Shown piece by piece: positions 1 through 8,620 of a stretch of DNA of 48,483 bases; positions within the stretch are counted from its first letter, which is position 1, and each line of letters starts with the position of its first letter. The stretch is taken from assembly GCA_031539165.1 (NCBI GenBank), contig JAVKLK010000029.1:1-48483 (forward strand). Reading direction: 5' to 3'. The notes beneath the pieces were generated by a model, which had not been told where the DNA came from, searched no databases, and worked only from the letters and a program-made list of their open reading frames with translations. The stretch comes from CAIVSN01 sp031539165 (GTDB taxonomy: Bacteria > Patescibacteriota > Gracilibacteria > BD1-5 > UBA2023). The position numbers and the translations under genes were made by a program.

Positions 1-12
1 CATCCCCTCTCT

Positions 13-126
13 CTTGGTGTTTATTACGCGAAGGGTACACCTGTTCCCATCCCGAACACAGCAGTTAAGCTTCGTCGTGCCTATGGTACTGCCGTCCTAA
101 CGGTGGAAGAGTCGGTAAACGCCAAG
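13..126 (+). rRNA. rrf: 5S ribosomal RNA
   Basis: The core CCCGAACACAG, a GAAG-AGTC helix and the terminal helix CTTGGTG (13-19) pairing with CGCCAAG (120-126) identify 5S rRNA of about 114 nt. An outer helix CCTCTCT (6-12) with AGAGAGG (129-135) probably belongs to the precursor processing stem. The rest of the rRNA operon would lie left of the window; three tRNAs follow directly. Confidence 0.93.
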
Positions 127-141
127 ATAGAGAGGATGTAA

Positions 142-218
142 GCCCGGGTAGCTCAGCTGGATAGAGCAGCAGCCTTCTAAGCTGAAGGTCGTGGGTTCGA
201 ATCCCGCCCCGGGCACCA
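142..218 (+). tRNA. tRNA-Arg (anticodon TCT)
   Basis: The cloverleaf folds with acceptor GCCCGGG/CCCGGGC and an encoded CCA end. The anticodon loop CTTCTAA gives TCT, which reads AGA and AGG. The first pair of the anticodon stem is a G-A mismatch (27-43) and the other four pairs are regular. It lies 16 nt after the 5S RNA and is probably cut from the rRNA transcript. Confidence 0.95.
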
Positions 219-226
219 TTGTATTG

Positions 227-303
227 GGGTCATTAGCTCAGTTGGTTAGAGCGCTTGCTCGACATGCAAGAGGTCACTCGTTCGAATCGAGTATGACCCA
301 CCA
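227..303 (+). tRNA. tRNA-Val (anticodon GAC), unusual C33
   Basis: Acceptor GGGTCAT/ATGACCC, anticodon stem CTTGC/GCAAG, T-stem ACTCG/CGAGT and CCA are all present. The seven-base loop is TCGACAT, so the anticodon is GAC (valine) and position 33 is C instead of the nearly invariant U. All stems are intact, so it does not look like a decayed copy. Confidence 0.92.
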
Positions 304-318
304 TATTTTGTATTTCAT

Positions 319-395
319 GGGTAATTAGCTCAGTTGGTGAGAGCACCTGCCTTACAAGCAGGGGGTCGTAGGTTCGAATCCTACATTACCCACCA
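319..395 (+). tRNA. tRNA-Val (anticodon TAC)
   Basis: Acceptor GGGTAAT/ATTACCC, anticodon stem CCTGC/GCAGG, loop CTTACAA (anticodon TAC) and encoded CCA. This isoacceptor has the normal T33, in contrast to the neighbouring tRNA-Val(GAC). It is the last RNA before the terminator at 411. Confidence 0.95.
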
Positions 396-410
396 TTTTA
401 TAACTCAAAT

Positions 411-436
411 AAACCACCCCTTACGGGGTGGTTTTT
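411..436 (+). terminator. Intrinsic terminator of the 5S-tRNA unit
   Basis: The inverted repeat AAACCACCCC-TTAC-GGGGTGGTTT ends in a T run. It closes the rRNA/tRNA transcript 16 nt after tRNA-Val. Confidence 0.92.
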
Positions 437-440
437 CTGT

Positions 441-1274
441 ATGAAAGATATTCTTCAGGGCTCACAAGTCCCCCTCGATTTTCAGTATTTTAGAAGTTCT
501 TCTCCAGGATATAGAACATATCTAGAGAAATGAGGATTAAAAACTATTTCGATAGGGAATCAATTCGGATGGATGCGAGATCTGTTTCTCTTTCAAATTG
601 CAAAGTTTGAAAGAACTGATTCCCCTCCAACAAAAGAACTCCTTCAAGATGCGGGATTTGTTCGAGGAATGGTTTTGTGGATTCCCGCTCACCAAGACTC
701 TATTCCTGCTTGATGGAAGGAACTCTGGATACCAGGTGCGCATTTTACCCTCACAGGAATTTGATATGTGAGGGCTTTGTATTATGCCACTTGGAATGAG
801 TGAGCAAGAAGAGCTCGAAGAAAATTTCTTTCATTTGAGCATCTTTCTGTACGACAAGTAACGCCAGAATCCTTTCAAGATGCCTTTAAAAAAACAAAAG
901 TAAAACACTCATTTAAAGAAGAGTATATTTCGTACTATCGGTCCATGGTGGCAGTTTCCCCAGAGGCGATACGAAGCTATGTTGTCTATGATGAAAATGA
1001 GCTTCCGCTTGCCTGACTTGCTGTGCATGATTCTGGAACATCAAGTTCTCATCTTGTTGCATTTACCTGACCTCAGGCAAAGAAATACCAAGCAGGAACT
1101 GGTCTTATAGATGCATGGTATGCTGATTCTCTTGCGAAAGGTATCTCGTATATTCACTTTGACCATCTTCGGGATTCAAATATGACTCGAGATCAGCAGG
1201 GATATACTGATTTTAAGGCAAATTTCATAGAGCATTTTATTGCCTATCCGAAGTGCTATTTTCAGTTCTGGTAA
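441..1274 (+). CDS. GNAT/FemAB-like acyltransferase (TGA = Gly)
   Basis: Reading TGA as glycine gives one open 277-residue protein with six TGA codons that ends in TAA; under the standard code nothing long is open here. The C-terminal half (about residues 150-260) resembles the acyl-CoA/acyl-tRNA transferase fold of FemAB/GNAT proteins: a strand of the type SYVVYDENELPLAG, then a YQAGTGLIDAWYADSLAKG helix and an IHFDHLRDSN strand. FemX-type enzymes attach amino acids to cell-wall peptides, but this role is inferred from fold-like features only. The ATG is the first one after the tRNA terminator and has no Shine-Dalgarno sequence, so the true start could lie slightly downstream. Confidence 0.62.
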
Positions 1275-1280
1275 TCTCAG

Positions 1281-1286
1281 TATACT
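1281..1286 (+). promoter_or_regulatory. -10 box 6 nt before an ATG (possible leaderless start)
   Basis: TATACT is followed by TTCTTC and then the ATG at 1293. Transcription starting about 7 nt after the -10 would begin on or next to the start codon. No good -35 is visible. Confidence 0.45.
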
Positions 1287-1292
1287 TTCTTC

Positions 1293-1796
1293 ATGAACTC
1301 TCCACACATTCCCCCTACTGAAGCACAAGATGATTCACAAATTGCCCTAAGAATTGCAGGAGGCTCCGCTTTTATAGTCGCAATTTTTTTTCTGGGGATT
1401 TCCCTTCTCCCTACTTCTTTTGCATCAATACGTGGTCCAATAGAAATTTTTGCCAAGTCTCTCTCCGTGGTAGTGGCTCTTGTTATCATGCACTCCCGGA
1501 TTGAGGAAGCACAACATATTCCAAATCGATCGAATATCCCGTTTCTTTCTACATTTTTTTTCTATGGAATTACCCTTCTCTTGGTGTATCTTGGACAAAT
1601 AGGGTACGTCATCTTTCATCTTCTGTATGTAAAAGAAGCTCGATTTCTGGCGGAAATGCAGTTTCTTCTTGGTGTAGATAGTTTTACATCTGGAGCTATT
1701 CTTTCGGCGTTTTTTGCAGGACATATCCCATTTCTTGTATACTACTTCTTTCTTAAATTTCGCCTTCAAAAAATGATTCACCCCGAATCGAAATAG
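1293..1796 (+). CDS. Four-helix membrane protein of unknown function
   Basis: This 167-residue protein has a short polar N-terminus and about four hydrophobic segments (residues ~22-42, 52-68, 83-110 and 128-153), with a basic C-terminal tail. I recognise no family. It has no TGA codons and ends in TAG only 7 nt before the convergent end of mnmA. Its ATG sits 6 nt after a TATACT box, so it may be translated from a leaderless mRNA. Confidence 0.75.
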   Translation: MNSPHIPPTEAQDDSQIALRIAGGSAFIVAIFFLGISLLPTSFASIRGPIEIFAKSLSVVVALVIMHSRIEEAQHIPNRSNIPFLSTFFFYGITLLLVYLGQIGYVIFHLLYVKEARFLAEMQFLLGVDSFTSGAILSAFFAGHIPFLVYYFFLKFRLQKMIHPESK

Positions 1797-1803
1797 GAGA
1801 TGC

Positions 1804-2847
1804 CTAGAGGGTCATGTACGCCGATCAAATAACGTGGTCTCCAGAATAAATTACAATAAATTGTCCTGGGGCGATTGCGCGCTGAGGGCGTTCAAATGTG
1901 ACAGAAATTTCTGATTCCTGAATCTCTACCATGCAGGACTCATCCGCTTGTCGATAGCGAATCTTTGCGCTATATTTCCCGTTCTCCACTGTTTCTCCGG
2001 ATATCGTATGCCAGTCAACTCATCGGCATTGACTTTGAAAAAGTTGCAGTGCTGATTCGGGGCCTACAGTAATGGAGTTGTTTGCTACATCTTTTGCTAC
2101 TACAAAGAGAGCAGGGCCACCTCAGAGCTCGATTCATCTTCGCTGCCCTATGGTATAGGCTTGTGCACCAGAATGGGTTCCAATTCTCTTTCCTGATATA
2201 TCAAAAATAGGTCATTCTCGCAGTGGAATTCTTTCCGCAAGAAATTCTCTCATGCTCACCTTTCCAATAAAACAGAGTCATTGACTGTCCTTTCGGTCAG
2301 CGTTAGGAAGCTTTGCTTCTTGGGCGATAGATCGGACCTCTGTTTTTTTTAGGTGTCCTATGGGGAATAGGGCGTATTGAAGTTGCTCTTGCGAGAGTCG
2401 GGAGAGAAAGTAGCTCTGATCTTTAGAGGGGTCAATCCCTTTGAGAAGCTCGGTTTTTCCATCTTGAGAATGAAGAATTCTTGCGTAGTGCCCCGTTGCT
2501 ATTGCCTCATATCAGAACTCTTTTGCCTCCTCGGCAAAAAGGTCAAACTTTATCAGATTATTACAGAGCACATCTGGGTTTGGCGTGAGCCCCCGTGCAT
2601 ATCCATCGTAAATAAATTGGATAATCCTTTTTTCATAGGCTTCTCGATAGTCGAATGTAAAGAATGGGATCTCAAGGAACGCGGCAACTTCACGAGCGAC
2701 CTCAATATCTATTTTTGTCGGACAAGAATCATCATCGCTGAGATAATTAATCATAAACCCAGCATGCACCTCGTGCCCTGCTTTTTTGAGAAGATAGGCA
2801 CTCACCGCTGAATCTACTCAGCCCGATAATCAAACAAGAATTTTCAT
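1804..2847 (-). CDS. mnmA: tRNA-specific 2-thiouridylase MnmA (TGA = Gly)
   Basis: MnmA activates U34 of tRNA-Lys, -Glu and -Gln with ATP and inserts sulfur from a persulfide relay. The 347-residue product is close to family length. The N-terminus MKILVGLSGGVDS contains the PP-loop, and two of its glycines (6 and 10) are TGA. The two catalytic cysteines are at about 95 (NPDVLCNN) and 192 (DSQGLCFIGK, glycine by TGA). The C-terminal beta-barrel follows (GGPALFVV, then IAPGQFIVIYSG). At least nine TGA codons occur; the stop is TAG. The ATG lies 1 nt after the stop of the ABC ATPase gene (TAACATG), so the two genes are probably co-transcribed. Confidence 0.95.
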
Positions 2848-2848
2848 G

Positions 2849-3616
2849 TTATAGTACGTTTCCGATACCTTCGCTCGTCGTTGTAATCTGTGTCATGAAA
2901 AAATCTTCAAGGGGTACGCGCAAATCTGAGACCCGTTCTCGAGCAATAATCTTACCAAAATGGATTATGGCAAAGTGATCACAAATAGACTCAACATCAG
3001 AAAGAATATGTGTATTAAAAAACACGGTCGTTCCCATATCTCTGAGTTCCAGGATAAGATCTTTCACCATTTTTCTTCCCACAGGATCAAGTCAGCTCAT
3101 GGGTTCATCGAGGAATACAATTTTTGGCTCGTTTATAATCGCTTGAGCAAGTCAGATTCGCTGGAGCATTCATTTTGAATACTTCCCGAGGAGCTTATCT
3201 TTTGCATGGCCAAGTCAAACTTTCTCGATAAGTGCATCGATACGGGATTCAAGCGTGTCTTTTGGAATCTGGAAGAAGTTTCCATTAAAGCGAAGGAATT
3301 CTCTCCCGGTAAGATATTTGTAGAGATAGGTGTTTTCTGGCATGAATCCAATCTGGGCACGAGTATCTTCTGGAAGTCCAGTGGATCCGAGAACTCGAAC
3401 TTCCCCCTCTTCTGGTGTAAGAAGTCCAAGAATACACTTCATGGTTGTGGTCTTCCCTGCTCCATTCGGTCAAAGAAATCCAAAAATCTCCCCCGGAAGT
3501 ACCGAAAGGCTCACCCCATGAAGAATTTCTTTTTTATCGAGAGTTTTTCGTATTTCTCTGAGCTCTAAAATAGGAGAGACAGTGTCACCTGCCTTTTTTT
3601 TGTTTCATGTGTTCAT
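2849..3616 (-). CDS. ABC transporter ATP-binding protein (TGA = Gly)
   Basis: A single-domain ABC ATPase of 255 residues, of the DrrA/CcmA-type export or drug-efflux group. Walker A (GPNGAGKTTT), the Q-loop (IGFMPENTYL), the signature YSKGMLQRIGLAQA, Walker B (IVFLDEP), the D-loop SGLD and the H-loop (FFNTHILSD) are in order. The first glycine of Walker A, the signature glycine and the D-loop glycine are all TGA (six TGAs in the gene), so a standard-code reading destroys every ATP-binding motif. No permease gene is adjacent; the next gene is mnmA. The start is the ATG at 3614-3616, just downstream of a minus-strand promoter. Confidence 0.92.
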
Positions 3617-3622
3617 GGGCTT

Positions 3623-3650
3623 ATTGTATAAAACTGCTGGAGCAATGCAA
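3623..3650 (-). promoter_or_regulatory. Promoter for the ABC ATPase-mnmA pair
   Basis: On the minus strand, TTGCAT (3650-3645), a 16-bp spacer and TACAAT (3628-3623). The -10 ends 6 nt before the ATG at 3616. The -35 lies only 7 bp from the -35 of the divergent peroxiredoxin promoter, so the two promoters are back to back. Confidence 0.72.
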
Positions 3651-3657
3651 AATCGAT

Positions 3658-3685
3658 TTGCGAGAGACAAGATTTCGTTTACAAT
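3658..3685 (+). promoter_or_regulatory. Promoter for the peroxiredoxin gene
   Basis: TTGCGA (3658-3663), a 16-bp spacer and TACAAT (3680-3685). It has the same -35/-10 type as the infA, tuf and tRNA-Asp promoters in this window. Confidence 0.72.
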
Positions 3686-3716
3686 ACTGGGTTGTTTTAT
3701 TCTTAACCCTGACAAC

Positions 3717-4328
3717 ATGACAGAACTTGAATACTCCTACGAAATGGTAAAAATCGATACTCCAGCTCCAAGCTTTGACTTGCCGGCATACGACCCAATA
3801 AAGGACACAGATACTCGTGTCTCTCTCGAGTCTTTGAAGGGAAAGTGGTCAGTGCTTTTCTATTACCCAGCAGACTTTACTTTTGTATGTCCTACGGAGC
3901 TCAAAGACCTTGCAGAGGCAAAAGCTCGACTCGATGCAGCAAATGTAACGGTACTTGCCGCATCTACTGATACGGTATTTTCTCACCGAGCATGGGTGAA
4001 ACACGAGGGTCTCATGAAAGATTTCCCCTACCTCATGCTTTCTGATCATACGGGTGTTGTGGCGGACATGTACAACATCTATGACCATGAGACAGGGAAT
4101 GCTGGACGAGGGACTTTTGTGATTGATCCAGAGGGGGTCGTTAGAGTGATTGAAGTTACAAGTGGTCCACTCGGACGAAATAGCGAAGAACTCGTTCGCC
4201 GAATCGAAGCACTTCAATTCATGGCGCAGAATCCTGGTGTTGCTTGTCCAGCTCGTTGGACAAAGGGTGCAAAAACACTCACTCCTTCAATTAAGATTTC
4301 AGGAGAGGTGGCAGAGCAACTTGCATAG
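3717..4328 (+). CDS. 2-Cys peroxiredoxin (AhpC/Prx1 type)
   Basis: The enzyme reduces hydrogen peroxide and organic hydroperoxides. The 203-residue product has the peroxidatic cysteine in FTFVCPTEL and the resolving cysteine in PGVACPARW, with the Thr and Arg of the active site (T in FVCPTE, R near GRGTFVIDP). The ATG at 3717 lies about 25 nt downstream of the predicted transcription start; an in-frame ATG at 3744 is the alternative. No TGA codons; the stop is TAG. It is a single-gene unit between its own promoter and the terminator at 4347. No AhpF-type reductase is adjacent. Confidence 0.94.
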   Translation: MTELEYSYEMVKIDTPAPSFDLPAYDPIKDTDTRVSLESLKGKWSVLFYYPADFTFVCPTELKDLAEAKARLDAANVTVLAASTDTVFSHRAWVKHEGLMKDFPYLMLSDHTGVVADMYNIYDHETGNAGRGTFVIDPEGVVRVIEVTSGPLGRNSEELVRRIEALQFMAQNPGVACPARWTKGAKTLTPSIKISGEVAEQLA

Positions 4329-4346
4329 GAAAAAGATTTCCATTCA

Positions 4347-4373
4347 AAAGCCCAGAATTCTGGGCTTTTTTAT
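4347..4373 (+). terminator. Intrinsic terminator after the peroxiredoxin gene
   Basis: AAAAGCCCAGAATTCTGGGC followed by six T. The hairpin stem is GCCCAGAATTCTGGGC-like with flanking A and T runs. Confidence 0.92.
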
Positions 4374-4394
4374 TTCAAAAATTCACCCTCTTCT

Positions 4395-4421
4395 TTGACA
4401 AATGAGCCAAAAGCATATACT
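4395..4421 (+). promoter_or_regulatory. Promoter for infB
   Basis: TTGACA (4395-4400), a 15-bp spacer and TATACT (4416-4421). The infB ATG follows 23 nt later, giving a short leader. Confidence 0.72.
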
Positions 4422-4444
4422 TTGCCCGTAACCAATACTATGAC

Positions 4445-6907
4445 ATGGCTCAAGGAGCAAATTTTGACGATTACTACGCACAGGTAAACACCCCCTCGAC
4501 ACAAACAGAAGGGGATTTGAAGACAGAGGGCCCGAAACTAAAAATTAAGGCAAAGAAAACGAGTGATGCTCCAAAAGAACGAGAGTCTACCGCTCCTGCT
4601 GACACTACTCCAGCTGATTCAGCGGAAAAAGTCACCAAAAAACCAGTTACTTTTACGCCGACCATCACTTTTGAGGCAGCTCCTAAGATTGTTCCGCGTC
4701 CAACGCCTGCTCCAAGGCCTGTTGCCGCAGCTCCTTCGCCCGTTGAGGCCACTCCCAAAACTGAGGAAGTCAAGCGAACGGGATTTGTTTTTGATACAAA
4801 CAAAAATTTTAAAGTTCGAAAACCGCAAACTCCAAGAATATCATTTGAGCCTGCTCCAAAATTTGCTCCAGCCCCAGTTTCAGCTCCTAAGGTTGACTCT
4901 CCTGTCTCTGGTCCGAATAAGCTCCAAGCATACGCTAAGACTCACCAAGATGCTCCAAAGCGATGAAGAAACTCATTGCCATCGAAGAAGAGTGGAGGGG
5001 CTGACTTTACGAAGCCAAAAAAATGACTCAAAACAGCCACTGTTCTTGAAGACGATGGAAAATTTCGCCGAGGAAAAAAGATTGCTCAAGATAGACGCGA
5101 ACGAGATTCTGAAGTAAAGCAAGTTCTGGTCGATAGGGCTGGGCAAGAGGTAGCAATTCCTGAAATGCTCTCTGTGAAGGAGTTTTCTGAAAAAATAGGA
5201 GTTCCTCTGGTAAAGATTATTGGAGAGCTGATGAAGAATGGAATGATGGCAAATATCAACACGAAGATAGACTTTGATACGTGCTTCTTGGTGGGTGAAA
5301 CCTTTCAGGTAAAAATAGTTCACGAAATCAGTAACGATGTTTCCGTGTCGGATATTATGGACGGGAAGATTTCCGAGCTTCTGAAGAATGATGATGAAGA
5401 CAAGCGAGTAACTCGAGCTCCAATTATTTCCATAATGGGACACGTCGATCATGGAAAAACTTCCATCCTCGACTACATACGCAATACACAAGTCGCCTCT
5501 GGGGAAGCGGGAGGTATCACTCAAAAAATCGGAGCATACCAGGTAGACCGAAATGGAAAAAAGATAACGTTCCTTGATACTCCGGGTCACGAAGCTTTCT
5601 CTATTATGCGTTCTCGAGGAGCGAAGCTCACTGATCTTGCCGTCATAGTTATTGCTGCTGATGAGGGAATGAAGCCACAGACTATTGAATCGATAAATCA
5701 CGCCAAATCAGCCAATGTGCCAATACTGGTCGCAGCGAATAAAATGGATAAGCCAGGAGCTAATCTGGACTTGATTCGTGGGCAGATGGCAGAGCAAGGG
5801 CTTCAGCCAGAGGAATGGGGAGGAACTACGGTTCTTGTTCCTGTTTCCGCTCATACTGGACTTGGAATTGAGAGTCTTTTGGACATGATTTTGCTCATCA
5901 CTGAGATGATGGAGCTCAAGGCACATCCGACTCGACCAGCGGTAGCTACCGTTATTGAGTCGCATCTTGATGCAAAACTTGGGCCACTTTCAACGGTTTT
6001 GATTAATGCTGGATCTCTGAAAAAAGGGGATTATGTTACCTGTGCTCAAGCATCAGGTCGCGTGCGTGCCCTCAAGGACTATCGTGGAAAAAATGTAGAC
6101 GAGGTAGGGCCCTCTACTCCAGTTCAAGTTGTCGGTCTTTCAGCCGTGGTTGAAGGCGGAGATATTCTCCAGGTGATGCCAGATTCTGAAACCGCTGCCT
6201 CAAAAGCCCATGAATTCCAGCTTGCGAAGGCGAGTAAGTCGATTCATAACTTTGAAGGAGCGTCTCTTTGACTTCTCCTTACTCGCATCAAAACAGGGTC
6301 TCTCAAACAGTTGAAGATTGTGCTTAAGACTGATTCAAATGGATCGTTGGAGGCATTGAAAGCAGCTCTCGGGAAATTGACTACAGATCAAACACAGGTC
6401 GTATTTATTCACTCGGGTGTTGGAGAGGTGAACGACTCGGATGTTCTTATGGCGGGTACGTCTCAAGCACTGCTTGTCGCGTATAACGTATCGGTAAACG
6501 TGCACGCTCGACATACACTTGCGAACTCAAAAATTGAATTTATTGATAAGAAGGTTATCTATCACATTATAGAAAAGGTCGAGGCTATTATTACCGGAAT
6601 GGTTGATATACGATATGATGATGTGGATCTTGGGACAGCGGAGGTCAAGGCCATATTCTTCACGGCCAAAGATAAGTTGATTGTCGGACTCTGAGTTTTG
6701 GATGGAACTATTGAAAATAAAGCAAAAATTCGAGTAATTCGAAATGGAGAAAAAGTCGGGTCAGGAGAGGTGCTCAATCTCAAGTCCGGTCCTTCTGATG
6801 TTCATGAGGTAGAGACAGGAAGTGAGTGTGGAATCAGTTTCAAGGGTGATATCAAACTTGAAGTTGGAGACAGGTTGGAATTGTATAAAATGGTGGTACG
6901 AAAATAA
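4445..6907 (+). CDS. infB: Translation initiation factor IF-2 (TGA = Gly)
   Basis: IF-2 is the GTPase that places fMet-tRNA on the small subunit and promotes subunit joining. The 820-residue protein starts with a Pro/Ala/Lys-rich linker (~1-170). An IF2N module follows at about residue 241 (SVKEFSEKIGVPLVKIIGEL), then the G domain from about residue 330 with GHVDHGKT, GGITQ, DTPGH and NKMD. The C-terminal domains end at EVGDRLELYKMVVRK. Four TGA codons (after PKR, KK, ASL and VGL) interrupt the frame; the fragments are all in one frame and rejoin exactly when TGA is glycine. The usual nusA and rbfA neighbours are absent. Confidence 0.96.
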
Positions 6908-6918
6908 CTCATCTCCCC

Positions 6919-7329
6919 ATGTTTGACGAAATTCCTCTTTTCCAAGATTTGAGCGAGACAGACAAATCCACCATCTCTCTTTTTACTCAAGAACGAAGAA
7001 TTCGTGCAGGAGAAGTGCTCTTCAATGAAGGAGACGATGCTATTGCTATGTACGTTGTGAAATCTGGTACGCTCAAGGCATACAGAGATCGAAGTTCCTG
7101 AGAGCAGGTTCTCGGATATGTCGGTCCGGGGGAGATTGTTGGGGAGATGGCTCTTTTTGATAAAGATGCTCCGAAGACCCGACTTGCTTCTGTGAGAGCT
7201 GTTGAAGATACGCTTTTGCTCGTAGTTGTGGACTATGCAATTGTTGAGCTCGGTAAGAAACACCCGGCTGTATATGAGCGGATTTGGTGAGTCATTCGAG
7301 ATCGGCAGATAAAGAACGATTGGTTATAA
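6919..7329 (+). CDS. Stand-alone cyclic-nucleotide-binding domain protein
   Basis: A 136-residue single cNMP-binding domain (CRP/FNR-like fold). The phosphate-binding cassette GEIVGEMALFDKDAPKTRLA carries the conserved Gly-Glu and Arg, and the first strands read FNEGDDAIAMYVVKSGTLKAY. There is no helix-turn-helix and no membrane segment, so it is not a CRP-type activator; it probably signals through a partner. Two TGA codons (after RSS and IW) are glycine. It lies 11 nt after infB and is probably in the same transcript, which would tie it to translation initiation, but this is inference. Confidence 0.85.
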
Positions 7330-7395
7330 AAACCAATGCCAAGGCTGGCTTACAAAAAGAGAATATCCCCTTTTGCTACTTTCTGTAAAAAAAGT

Positions 7396-7423
7396 TTGCG
7401 CCCTCTTATGTTTTGCATACAAT
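7396..7423 (+). promoter_or_regulatory. Promoter for the infA-to-rpmA ribosomal operon
   Basis: TTGCGC (7396-7401), a 16-bp spacer and TACAAT (7418-7423). The infA ATG is 48 nt downstream. No other clear promoter is seen before the terminator at 12707. Confidence 0.72.
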
Positions 7424-7471
7424 GCGCTGGCTTCGGCTTTTATACATAAACCCGAATTTTCCGCACCCAGT

Positions 7472-7699
7472 ATGGCAAAAGAAGATAATATCGAAGTGGA
7501 GGGAGTCATTGTGAATACCCTCCCTGGTGCAGTATTTGAGGTAAAACTCCCTGATGAATTTGGGGGGAATGTCATTCAGGCATACATTTCGGGCAAAATG
7601 AGAAAGCACTTTATTAGCCTTATAGTGGGTGACTCTGTTCTTGTCCACTTAACCCCTTACGACCTTACTAAGGGTCGCATCGTATTCCGAAAAAAATAA
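7472..7699 (+). CDS. infA: Translation initiation factor IF-1
   Basis: A 75-residue S1/OB-fold protein of normal IF-1 length that binds the 30S A site. The sequence MAKEDNIEVEGVIVNTLPGA and the end TKGRIVFRKK are typical. A longer reading upstream is open but adds no IF-1 sequence and would run through the promoter, so the MAKED start is chosen. It heads the alpha operon, 3 nt before rpmJ. Confidence 0.95.
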   Translation: MAKEDNIEVEGVIVNTLPGAVFEVKLPDEFGGNVIQAYISGKMRKHFISLIVGDSVLVHLTPYDLTKGRIVFRKK

Positions 7700-7702
7700 T
7701 CT

Positions 7703-7816
7703 ATGAAAGTTCGACCTTCTGTAAAAAAAATCTGTGATAAGTGTTCTATCATCCGAAGAAAGGGTGTAGTTCGCGTTATCTGTGAGAATCCAAAACACAA
7801 ACAGCGACAGGGATAA
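7703..7816 (+). CDS. rpmJ: 50S ribosomal protein bL36
   Basis: A 37-residue zinc-ribbon protein, MKVRPSVKKICDKC at the start and NPKHKQRQG at the end. The zinc ligands are Cys11, Cys14, Cys27 and His32, the full set, so this is the zinc-binding form. It sits in its usual place between infA and rpsM. Confidence 0.95.
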   Translation: MKVRPSVKKICDKCSIIRRKGVVRVICENPKHKQRQG

Positions 7817-7842
7817 TTTATTTTTAAAAAAACTTTTTCGAC

Positions 7843-8208
7843 ATGGCACGAATTGCCGGGGTAAATCTCCCCACTGGAAAACACGCAGAAATTGCTCTCA
7901 TGTACCTTTACGGCGTGGGACGACCTCTTGCACAAAAAATTCTCGACGAGCTTAAGATTGAGCGAACTCGAAAAATTGAAACTCTTTCTGAAGCAGAGCT
8001 TGATAAAATTCGTGAAGAACTCAAGAATTACATTATTGAGGGAGACCTTCGACGAGAGATTCAACAAAATATCAAACGTCTTCAAGAAATTAACTGTTAT
8101 CGAGGAATGCGCCATAAAAAGCGACTTCCAGTTCGTGGGCAGAGAACGAAGACAAATGCTCGAACTCGAAAGGGGAAGGCGGTAGCAATCGCTAATAAGA
8201 AAAAGTAA
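7843..8208 (+). CDS. rpsM: 30S ribosomal protein uS13
   Basis: A 121-residue protein of normal length. It begins MARIAGVNLP and has the H2TH region IALMYLYGVG and the basic tail RGQRTKTNARTRKG that reaches the A and P site tRNAs. Third gene of the alpha operon. The start has an AT-rich leader and no Shine-Dalgarno sequence. Confidence 0.97.
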   Translation: MARIAGVNLPTGKHAEIALMYLYGVGRPLAQKILDELKIERTRKIETLSEAELDKIREELKNYIIEGDLRREIQQNIKRLQEINCYRGMRHKKRLPVRGQRTKTNARTRKGKAVAIANKKK

Positions 8209-8218
8209 TCATTCCAGT

Positions 8219-8608
8219 ATGGCACCAACTCTTAAACGAAGTAAAAAAACCCGAAAGAATGTCGCGGAGGGAATCGTATCGATCACCGCAACACTCAACA
8301 ATACTCACGTGGTTGTCTCAGATAAAGACGGAAATGTTCTCACTTGGGCTACCGGAGGAAGCTCTGGTTTCCGAGGCGCTCGAGAAGCAACTCCGTATGC
8401 TGCTCAGATTACCAGTGAGAATGCCCTCAGCAAGGCAAAGACTCTTCATGGTCTTGAAAAGGCAATCGTGTACGTTCGAGGAATCGGTGCGGGACGCGAG
8501 CAGGCTATCCGAGGAATTATCAACGCAGGAGTTGATCTTCAGGCAATTTTCGACATTACTCCCGTTCCTCACAATGGGTGCCGAAAAAAGAAAATTCGAA
8601 AACTCTAA
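8219..8608 (+). CDS. rpsK: 30S ribosomal protein uS11
   Basis: A 129-residue platform protein. NNTHVVVSDKDGN and the conserved end TPVPHNGCRKKKIRKL are clear; the usual RPPKRRRV tail is altered to RKKKIRKL. It lies 10 nt after rpsM and 12 nt before rpsD. Confidence 0.97.
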   Translation: MAPTLKRSKKTRKNVAEGIVSITATLNNTHVVVSDKDGNVLTWATGGSSGFRGAREATPYAAQITSENALSKAKTLHGLEKAIVYVRGIGAGREQAIRGIINAGVDLQAIFDITPVPHNGCRKKKIRKL

Positions 8609-8620
8609 TTTCTATTTCAC

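Noticed and set aside
2377..3568. Plus-strand readings across mnmA and the ABC ATPase
   Set aside because: They are antisense shadows of two well-recognised minus-strand genes.
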